Positions 40,901 to 52,900 of a DNA stretch of 64,000 nucleotides are shown here, piece after piece. A program made the translations under genes and the position numbers. Numbering within the stretch: the first letter of the stretch is position 1; the number at the start of each line of letters is the position of its first letter. The notes under the pieces were generated by a model. The model searched no databases. It saw only the letters and a list, made by a program, of their open reading frames with translations, and was not told where the DNA came from. The stretch comes from Onchocerca lupi (Eukaryota; Nematoda; Chromadorea; Rhabditida; Onchocercidae): NCBI GenBank assembly GCA_028564675.1, contig JAOVVO010000050.1, forward strand, positions 62,001 to 126,000. The letters are read 5' to 3'.

Positions 40901-43900
40901 GAGACGGATTTTGGATTTCGATTGATAGGAAATAATTCATTGTTATTGCATAAAATGTAAAGAAATAAGAAAACATAAATATTAGTAATGATGAATGAAT
41001 GATTAAGTTTAAAAACTCCAATAACACAATGGACGATTCAAGTTTCTAAGCGTTGCGTTCAATATCGAACTATAGAAAAGAATAAAAATTCAAACAAGTA
41101 AGAGAGATATAAATTATGAATAAAATTATGAGTTGTATTTATTTAAAATGAAAGTTTCCACCTATCTTTCGACTAAGATATTCTTGTAGTTCATTACAAT
41201 TTGCTTAATTGATTTTAAATGGAAGAGAAATTGTTTATATGTTAATTTTTAACAGCTTAATATATTGAATAACGGATTATATTTGTATGTTTTCTTGCAA
41301 GTAGAAAATTTCAATTCAAGCTTTAACACAGTTAGATTTCTTTAAATCTGCATTTATAAAGTTTAATGAAATTGCAGTTTACCCGATCAATATGTATGAA
41401 AGCAAATTTGTGCAGTTGTTTGTTATCGATGACAAATAACCATGTGCACCATAATATATAACCAAAAATACCAACAATTAGGGTTGCAAATTGAAGAAAA
41501 TATCCATTACAGGGATTAGTCACGGATGCGCAACCAATATGAATAAGGATTTTTGCTCCTCATCCCCGTGCAAAAATTTTGGACGATGTGAGAACGGTTT
41601 TAACAGCTTCCGATGTGATTGTTCAGTATCAGCTATGGAAGGGCGATTTTGTGACAAAGGTACTATCAGAGGTTTCTTATCATTCCTAAAATTTCCATCT
41701 TTTATCAAAAATTTCATTTTCAGATTCATTTCTCAAATTTGTTCGTAGCTTGTTTGGTGATTGTAAATGGATTTGTGATTTCGAATTTAATACTATCAAT
41801 TTTTCATCATTATTATGAATAGTTTGATATTTATAATAGATATATATTATCGCCATCATTCAATTCTTTTTGATGAGAGCTGGATTATGATGAACTTTAA
41901 AATGAGCAAATATGTAGCATAAATGATGAGATTATAAAAGAATAGATTAAAAGATGCAAATTTTACAGAGCCTGAGTTTGTGGATTTTTCAATGGATGAT
42001 GCACCATCACTCTTACTTCCAAAATCTATTGAGAGCGAAGCGGAAACAATTGAATGCAAATTTCGATGCAGCGATGAAAGAAGTGTTCTGTTGGATACGA
42101 AATCAATCAACTCACCAGATCATCGCATTTTACTCTTACTGATCAAGGGAGAACTCGAACTACATCTTAACTTTGAAGATTCACATCATGTACTTTGTTA
42201 CTAGCTTGAATACAATATAATTTATAATGATATTTTGGTCTTTCGTTATGATTGACTAATGATGATTATTTTTAAATATATTTTATTGCATAGATTATTT
42301 CTGAATAGTAAATTTTTTCTTTTTCTTTTTTTTTTTTTTGAATAATAGAGAATAATGAAATTTTATTTTATTTTTCAATAGATTGCTCATCACCAGATGA
42401 TATATAGAACTTTAAAGATTGTGGTTTTTTTTTTTCGACAGCCTAAAGCTTTTTTCGAATCAAGGCTCTTCAGTAAAATATCCACTATTCTCGTCCTCCT
42501 TTCTTTAGGCTCATATTTTTTCAAGTTATTATTTCATTTCATCACTTTATTTTTAGGCAAGAAAGTATTTCATTCTAATATGCAAGATGAAAGGTTAAAT
42601 AAGAGAAATACTGGAAATGAAAAATCTTATGCTATAAATAGTATTTCTTGAAGCACTATAGTCATTTCAGTGATATTATAGGTTAACTTTGATCAATTGA
42701 TTAATTTGAACAGTATCCAGATATTATAAAAATATGTTCAAAAAATATTGCAGATATTTAATTGGGGTAGTAATTTAAACGATGATCGAATCCATACGAT
42801 GCGTATTAAGAGACGTGGCGAGAAATTATTGCTATTTTTGGATGGAAAATGGGAGCATAATTGTGAGTTTATCGTCACAAATGTTCATATTTCTCAAAAT
42901 ACTTCTGAAATATAATATTTGAAAAATAAGATTTTAAATTTTGTATGTTTTTTTGGACTTCTTAATTTTTTTCTTATACTTTCTTTACATTCTGAGGATT
43001 AAACTTCACATATGTTATGATTTCTTACTCCACATACATAAACGATAAGCTTCTGTTTATCTTTCACGCTTTTTAGACTTCAGTCAGTGAATAAATGCAT
43101 TTTACTTAATTGTTCGCTTTTATGGGAAATTAGAGAATGACCTGAATATTGTGCAAATATCATTCAGCAAAATAATTTCATCAGTATTAAGTTCTTTCAG
43201 ATTTTTTACCTTCTTCTAAAATAGTATTGGATATTGATGAAATAGCTGCCGGACATTCACTTCACGTAACTTCATCATTGCATTTTACTGCTCGTGCGAA
43301 CAGTACATTGGGTGAGAGATTTCGAGGACAAATGATAAAGATGCTTTTCAATGATTATGATGTTCTGAAGAATGTAAAACGGAGAAGTTCCGTGGAAAAT
43401 CCATTAGTGAAAACGATTGAAATACGCGAAAGATACAAAATAAGGAGCAGGTATTCAATAAATATGCTTTAACTGGTAATTATAAGTCACATCCTTTCTC
43501 ATATCAAATCATATCAGAAATAACACCTTTCTTCCTGCTTATTTAAAACTTCAATGAATGTTTTCTACTACACATTCAGTTATCATAGTGCAGTTTCGAA
43601 GAGATAATTCTAGATGAGATGTCCATACATTAACTTTCTTGATAGGCCGCACAATAAGAGCATGCTAATATAATAAGAAGATAATAACATGCTAAATATA
43701 TTTTAAAAAAATTACTCTTTAAATTCAGAAAAGCAAAATATTCATCGGTAACTTTCAAAAAACCTAATGCTTATGCAATGATCAACGATGAACGTTTAGC
43801 GAACATTGGAACTAATTATCGAATTTCATTTAAATTCCGGACATTATCATCATCATCAGTATTACTTGCTTTCGTAACTAATTCCACTCACAGTCGCGAT

Positions 43901-46900
43901 TCTGCATCACTGGAATTATTTCACGGTCGAATAAGGTAAATCTCTCAAATCATAAAGACCTATTCGTCTTCCCTGAGCGTCTGAAGCGAACTGTCCGAGA
44001 ATCACATTCTTCTATCACATATCATTGAAGAATAAAAGACAGATTATATTTAAAAGAAAAAAAAAGAAAACACCTCTGATATGTTAAAATGTCACAATTT
44101 AATTTAATCCAAAAAGATAAGATATTACTTTGAATGTTACACGTTTGATTTGATGTAGCGACATAAAATTGGAGTTGTGACTGAACCTTTAAAGTTAATA
44201 ATGCTTACTGATACTATTGACAATTATCACTCCATCCACTGAGTAACCATTCATGAAAACATTGAAAGATGATTGTTTTCTAAATTTCTAATCAAGTTTC
44301 AGATATACTTATGGCTTCAGCTCTCGAATAGAAACTGTGTTGTCATCAGCTTTGCCGGATGAACAAGTCTTAAATGATTTTAAATGGCATAGTGTCCTCG
44401 TTCATCAGGTTATTCTTAGTCGGACATCATTATCAATTATTATCATGGTTGTAATTTCTTCTTTCTGATAAAATACATCCATTAGCATATTTGTAATAAA
44501 GTAAATATCATCGCAATGTACTTTACAATGCAAATAATATATCATTTCGTCTTCCTACTTAGGAATACTTAGGAATATTATCGGTCAGTTTTTATTGAAG
44601 AATAATGCAATGTTAGCATTGCTATAATCTAATAAGTTACTGTTAAAATTATTGAAATCAGGAGTGCAAAGATTATTCATCTGACGGGATCTTAGACGGG
44701 ATTCTCAAAGGAAATCAAAGATATCAATGATTGAACAGTTCGCGGGATTTTATTGCTAGGATTAGTTAAAATTGCATGATTTGATGATGCGATACTTTTT
44801 TTCGCAATAGTTTTGGTGCTTTCAAATAATAAATCCTTTATCTTGTATACATATCTTGATAATACTCAATCTTTATTACTATTTAGCACCTGATTCTGGG
44901 TTTTGAAAGAAAACTGTTAAACTAATTACGTACAAATGAATGCATTTCTTTCCTTACCAAATTTGAACTAAACTAATTTCATTATATAACTTTTTTGTTA
45001 TCGCAATAATATAAGTGCGAATAGTTGATATAGGAGAATCTATATTCCCAAAAGCGATTATGCTTATATTTCTGTTCTAAATTTGACCAAGCAAAATGAA
45101 TATAATATCTATGTCTTATTTAATGAGAAATCAATTTTATTTTAGATTTAATTCGAATTTTATGCTTCTCTTCATACTAATAATTTACAAACGTTACTAT
45201 TAGTTATTCAAGCATAATATATTATAATTACTTTCATTACATCGCATAAAAATGAATAGATTCAAATTTTCAGAAATCATTGGGTGGTGAGCATTATCTT
45301 GTAGTGGACAACAGAAGTACAGTAATGGATAGTATTCAGGGACATGTTGTAAATTTAGATGCTCAACTATATATCGGACATGTACCAGTCGATATTTTTG
45401 GTTCTGCAAGGTATTATCGATTTTGCAATAAATCTTTTTTACTTTTTTTCTTTGCTATCTGTTATAATATGAAATTAAGTAGAATTAAATAAGCATTTTT
45501 TGTGTTGCTTCAGAAACTTTTCTTAATGTTTTCTAGAGATTTCCAAATCCTTATCCTTTATTTTAATATGACTATCCTGATAATATTGATGTAGCAGTTG
45601 AAATTTAGACTCAAGGACGTTCCTGGCTTTCACGGATGTATCTCTTCACTCAGAATTGGACGTGAATATCTGGACATCTTGAAAGATGCAATAAAAACTT
45701 CTGGTATTGTGAAAGGATGTCAAGGTTAGGTCTAGTAATACTTCAAAAAGTCATAACAGTACATCCTAAGTTATTTAAAAGAGTTTTTTGAGCTTAAAGA
45801 GGAATTCAAATTTCAAAAAAAAAAAAAAAAATCAGACACAATCAAAATTCCTATTTTACGAGAAAAAACGAAAAAGAAAAAAGTTGTGCTTAACTAATTC
45901 TAATTTCCCGATGCCTTAATTGCTAAGTTTTCAAATTGCAAGTATATACTTTGTTTGACTAAAAATCATATTTGAAATTTGAAATTTTGATATCACATAT
46001 TAATTGAATTTATATATTGCATCGTTTCTGAATCGAATTTTCTGAAAATTACTTAAGAAAACAAAAAATTTTTGAATAAAATGTTAGCAGGTTCGTATGC
46101 TCGATGTTCATCTAAGCAATGCTTGAATCGTGGAAAATGCATTCAAAAAGAGAATTCCATCAAATGCGACTGCTCAATGACAACTTACAGTGGCGAAAGA
46201 TGTGACGGCCGTTAGTTTTAAAGTTTTTTAAATTTTATATTGGAATTTAAATTTATCAAGATCTTTTGAAGTGATCGGATTTGTTAATATCTTGAAATTT
46301 AACGATTAAATTTTTTGTTTCAATTTGATGAACAGATTACAGCTGGTACGACATATATTTTTGACTCATCGTTATCAGCAATTTACTACGAATATCCACA
46401 ATCGATCAGACCATCAACAAATCGAGATGAAATGGCAATTGGATTCCGTACTCGACAGGCTACTGCTGTACTGTTAAGTGTACAGTGTAATGTGGATGGC
46501 GATTTTTTCACTGTTTTTTTGGTGCCACTTTCTTATATGTTTTGTAAAACGAAATTTTAACTCATTGCTTCCGTAAATTCTAAGAGCGAAAATGTCCCAA
46601 TTCTTCGGTGATCGCTGGCTTTCCTGAGAATTTAATAATTTTGATTGTCATAAATGCAAAATTTTTTCTGCGCATAAATTAAATTTTGCATATCTTTCAG
46701 ATCAAAATGTGCTTTTTAAATCTATGCTTAATATTTATATAGCTCACATGAAATGCTCTTCATTGGCACTTCTTCATTGTCATCTACGCTACAAAAAAAT
46801 CTCACTGTTTTTGTAATCATTTTCAGAGTTAAGAAATGACTATATTTACAGAAAAATGGCCATTTGCATGTTCGTTACAATCTCGGATCTCGAGATCATC

Positions 46901-49900
46901 ATGTTCGTTTCTCTGATGCTTTATTAAATGATGACAAGCATCATGCAATTATCATATATCGACACGAAGCCAATTTGACTCTTTATATCGATAACCGCGA
47001 AGCAATTCATTACTCTCCTCCTGGTGATATATTATTTTCACGTATTTCAACAGAAGATTCTGCGAGAAAAAGCATCAAATTGCTTCTTTTTTTCTTTTTT
47101 TTTTTTCAGAACTGATACATATAAGGTTATTACTCGACAAAATAAACTGGTTACTAATTATACAGATATCATAGATTCAGCATGGATTAAAAAATATCAG
47201 GGAAAGAGAGCGATTCAGAATCTTATCATCTCCTTATCATTATGCAGCTGCAATGTTATTCATAGCAGAAGTACACCATTTCATCTGCTGGGAATTTCAG
47301 GTGGCGATATGGAACTTGTCACGTTAAACATGCAATGGAGAGTGACTATCGGTGCGTCATTCAATTTATTACATCATATGAAACGCCGGAAACGTGATCG
47401 AATCTATGATGGCTACAGTGGCTTCGTGTCAGGTGTCAACTTTAATGGCTTAATGATACTGGATATGCTTGCACAAGGTTGTTCACTTTAAAGATGCATA
47501 TTTATACTTTACAGCGGAAAGTGCATGTTTATTCAATTATCTAACGAATCGAATCTCTTTTCTTTTGAAAAAGAGCAATAAACTTGATAGTCATTTCTTC
47601 GTGGAGATATTCTCGAATTGAAAAATTGGGAATTTGATGCCACATCTTAAAAAAAAGTTCACTTTGCATTTCTTGAAATCAAAAATAGTATTTAAGTTTT
47701 TTGGCTAAATAAGTTGTGTCATTTCATGAATTCTTATTCAAAAATTTGCTGTTTTTGTGATGTTGACATTAGTGGAGACAAAGATAGGACATTTCATTTT
47801 GCATTTCGGTATTTCGATCTGTTTGTTTCTTATATTCACAGTGATAGAAGGAAACTACTTCAAATTTTAGCAGTGTAAATTATTTTAATATGCAGAAAAA
47901 AAAAAAAGCCGATTGATTTGAGATCGTTCAAAAGAATGCGAAAGAACGCAATTTTAGTAATTTTATATTTTTTATCAGCAAAAAACAGCTATCATATTTA
48001 AAAGTTTTGGAATTTCTGGAATTTTTGATGAGCAAAAATTTGGATTCAACTTTTAGATTCCAAATCTTTCATGAAATATTATCTATCAGGCATAAACAAG
48101 AAGAGAAAATTGAAAGTTTTTTTTTTTTTTCATACTCCAATGAAAAATTTTTGAATTATTTTTTTCATGAGAATTCCTCGAAATATTCTGATATTTGATT
48201 TAATCTGCTCATTTTAAGATCAAATTATTAAGGCATTATTAGATTATATTGAATGAAGGGAAAAGAGAATACATAAGGCAAATATTTTCATATTTTACTG
48301 TAGAATAATTGGAGAAAAGAAATTATAAGAAGAACGGGTAGAGGTCAATTGAGTAAGCTAAAGCTAGACGAAAAGTCTTCAAGAAAGCTTTATAAGGATG
48401 ATAATAGGAGAGAAGAATGACACTCTGTCCCCTTTCCTTTTAGACAAGGTCGTCGCCATTTCCTGAGCATTTTTAATAAAATGGAAATTACTGGTTGGTC
48501 ACCAACTATGTGGCACGCAATGCTTCACTTCGCCTTTTCAACAGGGGCAGTCAGTAATAATCTTTATCGATATCTTTAATTTGCATACTCTTTCGTCATA
48601 TTCTTATTGCTTTTCGTCGATTCCCATTGACCACTTTATATTTCGTAATGGTCATTGGGATTTTGGAACGATCCATTAAGTATTCATCAATTCATTCATT
48701 TTCTATATTATTTTAACCAGAATACATCTTTCTTTCAAAAAAATTTGAATTTTAAATTAATTTATTTAATATTTCAGTTCCTTGAAAACAAGATCACTTT
48801 GTTCAATGTTTACGATACCTCTGCCAATTTAATCTATTTCAGTGTATTCTGCAATTCATGAAAGATTTTTCCAAAAATTTATCACTATACAGTTTTTCAT
48901 CTACTTGCAGCAGTTATTAAGGTTTTAAAATTTAGTCTTTTGAAAGTCTCTTGCAATTAATTAACATATAATAAATGAATGAATGGAAAGATTTGAAGAT
49001 GAGTGATAAAGTGTCGACGTGGATAGAAGCAATCTTCATTCGATTAAACGTAATGAAATAAAAAAAAGAAGAAGATGGATGAAGTGGATAAATGGATAAA
49101 TTGATGGAAAGAGAAATGCGTATGATTCATTGAATAATAATGAACTTATTTGCTCTAAGTTTTACTTCCTTCCTTCATCCTTTATTTGCATCTTTCATTT
49201 ATCCTTACAACAAAAAAAAAAGCATTGAATTTTGATATCATTTTTCATGTTATTTCCTTATTTTTTTTACTTACTATTTAGTTTTATTATCGATAATTTA
49301 CGGAAATTTCCACAAATTATCAATAATAAAAATAAGTGGCAAGTTGAAAAGTGATAAGAACAAGTTTAAAAAAAAAGTGAGGAAAATGATTAGTTAACAA
49401 TGGATAAATAGGTTATATCCATCTGTTCTACAGAATAAAATACACTGAAGTTATAACACATTGGTGGGAAAGAAAAATTGAGAAATATTTGATTTAATAA
49501 ACTAAATGATAATTTCATGATAAATAAAATAGTTGTTAAAAAATATATATTTTTTTGGACAGCTATTATAGACAGTAATTATTCAAAGAATACTTTTGAT
49601 GGCGAGTTTGTCGATGTCGAATTGGTTAGCGATAACTGATAAGAACGTCGCTCGACAGTTGGAATATTGAATTTTCTTCTTGATTGTTGATGGCTATGAT
49701 GTTTGTTGAGAGAATTGTAGGAATATTTCCTGGGAGATTGGCTGATGATGAATTGGATGAGTACTGATAGAGTACAACTCGCCGTGTGACTCAAATCAGA
49801 TCTGAGTCAAAAATTTCTCCGATCGATAACAATCCTTCTGTAGTGGGCGTTTCTTTATCATATTCTCATCATTCAGAATTAGTTTCCAATATTTACTGTT

Positions 49901-52900
49901 GAAGATAAAGCTTGATAATCACAAATAAAGATGAGAATTACATTAGATATGATAACATTCATTTCTGTTTATCTTGGTTGATGAGTCATGCGACAAATAT
50001 TTTCACAAAACGGATATTTTGATTATTTGAATGCATTTACGCTGGAATTATTTCGGTCTTTTCCGACAATCGTGATTGTGGAAAGAATTGCTTTTTTTTG
50101 AAATGTCTACTTTTCGTCTATTATGGCTTAGAAGATGAATTCGTCGAAAAATTTACTGAAATGGAAGCAAGTAATAGAAGCGACATTCTTTTTGCATTCT
50201 TTTTTTTTAACAGTTCATAATTGAAATCAATCCATCAAACCACTAAATAAACATATTTTGTTGAGACTGTCAAACTATGAAATAGCACTAAAATCCATTG
50301 AAAATACAAATGTCTATCGTATCGTTTTTTTTCATTTCTTTTGCTTTCTCGTACATTTATTTCATCATTTTTTCTGAATTTCTGAAAATTATATTTTGTT
50401 CATTTTTCTCTTTTTTAAATATCAGCTCATTTCAACCTTTAATAATATAGCAAATATGCATAATTTTCACTTTTTCCCACTCCAAGTTTCTGTTTTCGCG
50501 AGCTTTTTTTGGCAACTTGAATTTTTGAAATTCAAAGATTAGTATGTAATGCTGAATTTTAGTTCCTACAGAATTGGATTAAATATATATATCATCATGA
50601 ATAAATTTAGGCAGCCCTTAGACAAATTTCAGACAAATTAAGGCAATAGAATGTTACAGTGTAATTTAATCTATGAGATCTTTCATCGTTACATGAATTT
50701 ATTGGGATACTTGAAGACTGTTGTATATTATCAGTGATAAAATTATCATTCAGAAGAATAACTTAAATGCTTATGATTACTCGTTTGGCGAGCTGATTGT
50801 TTCTTAAATCATAATCTTCAAAAGATTTTCACGTTTATTTATTTAGTATATTTTCTCTCCAGTAATTCAGCAGGTTCTTTTCTCATTTCATTTGTTTGAA
50901 AATTTCAATTTCAAGAACCTTTACTTTACTATATACCAAGTAATGTTCGAAATTTGAATTAGAAAACTCAGTCATATTTTTGATTTCATATTTGCGAGAT
51001 GAGCTTATTTTTCAATCGTCTATTATTCTCAATTGGTTTATTTCAAGATGCATTTTAAGTCAATATTAGTCTGAATAATTGATTTACCTTATTACGTAGC
51101 TAATGGTCCTTAAATGAACCAGTCCTTCTTTTCTTTCTTGGCTATTTTCCCACTTACTAGTCTCATAAATTTCAATACTATAGCCTTAATTTGATTCTTC
51201 TTCCCTCTGTCTCTCCTGCTTAAGGCTTGGGAAAACTGGAATAGCCGAAGTCATAGCGCCAGCTCTATAAAAGCTCTCAAACCATTTCAGTGATTGCCTT
51301 TATTCAATAAGACAAAGGCCTAATGTACTTCAGCTAAATTTAAATTAGCTAAGTCTATATCCTGATTTATCTGAAAACAGAAGAAAAATGCATCAATCAA
51401 CAATGTTTACCATTTCTTCCACTTATGATCAACCAATTTCATCCCCATTATCGTCAATTCATCCGCATTTCTTCCATTATCTGATTCTCGAATTATATGT
51501 TTTTAACATCATCCTCCTTCGCCTTTTCTTTTTTCTTCTAATTCTCATTCCATTCACTCCATAATGCACAGTAATATCTTCTCTCAAAAATCCACGACAT
51601 TTTCTTAAATCTAATATATATGCCTTCATGTTTATGTCACGTTAGCCAACACTCAGAATGTTTCAGTTTGTCCTGATTGTCATTCACCATGCTATATTTA
51701 ATTGCTAATTAATTATAAAATTCAGAATATTTCCAGCGATATTGCAACGGATCATTTCCAAAATATTGTGAAATCCATTTTCTCATTTTCTAATGCTATA
51801 TAATCTCTCATTTTATAATAGGTAATAAACCTTCCTGATTTACTTTTATATCTTTGATTGATTTAAAAGAATTCTACGAGAATTCCCGAAGAAACATTTG
51901 AAGTAGAATTTGAACCACTAGAAAAAGTTAAAAATTTTTTTAGCTTGCAGTACGATTTACATGAAAGAAACTCCCAAAATCAAATGAATACTACGAGCTT
52001 GTTTAGCGAAAAGGAATGAAATTTCGATTATCTAAAATAAAAAGATACTTAAAATATTTCTATAAAGCATTAAAAATTTCCAGTTATTCCGATATTCCTT
52101 TAGAATTTCAAAAAAAAAAAAAAAATTAATTTTATAGGATTTTTATGAGAACTTCAATTTTAACATCTCTACGCACATCAATCTATCAAACAAAAATATA
52201 GGAAAAATGAAGTCCCATTTTAAATCTTATCACTCAGTAAATGAGATCTTCTAGCATAGAAAGCCAGATTGCATAGCTAGTAAATTTGTGACAAAATTTT
52301 TTAAAATTATTTGATAATGGCCCCAGTTAATTTTAATAGATTTAGCATCATTTCTTATAAAAATCGAATTTCATTGATTCTAAATTTTTGCTGTAATTTG
52401 AAAGATTTTAGATTTTATATATATTTTTTTAGATGAGAAGTAACATTCACTTTTATTTGAGTAAATTGTTAGCGCTTATTATTGAAAATATAAATATTCG
52501 AAATGTTTTAGTAATAAGCTTCAGTTGCATATGGATTTATTTTTCCGGACAAATAAATCTCTTCTTTATGCAATGATTTTTTTCCTAATTTTTTCAATTT
52601 TTTTTAACTTCATTTTTCAAATATCTTTCAAATCTGCCATCTTCAAGCATCTTAAAGAATGTGTGTACTTTGAAATCACAAGCCTTGCTTGATGCTAAAT
52701 TTTCAGTTGTGTCAATAAACTTTTCGGATTGAAAATATTGAAAAAAGCTCGAAGAGCATTCTTTGTTGGCTTTGCTACTTGCACTGATCGTGTGGAGATT
52801 AAATAGAGACTTTTCTAATGATTGCTTTTTCTTGTCCTTCTTTATTGAAATTCTCGATGAAAAATACTGCAAAAAAAAGGATTGGCCAGAAGAAAGAGCA

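Noticed and set aside
40839..41027. Minus-strand 62-codon frame opposite the candidate exon at 40798
   Set aside because: Shadow of the plus-strand frame; no independent support.
47301..47491. Stop-terminated end of the LNS6 exon as the true C-terminus
   Set aside because: The donor G|GTTGTT at 47477 joins in phase with stalk exons at 55091 and 59483; the read-through only adds a few residues before TAA.
49579..49794. 71-codon minus-strand frame similar to the one at 12.4 kb
   Set aside because: Lies within repeat R1 copy 3; the frame is not kept in copy 2.
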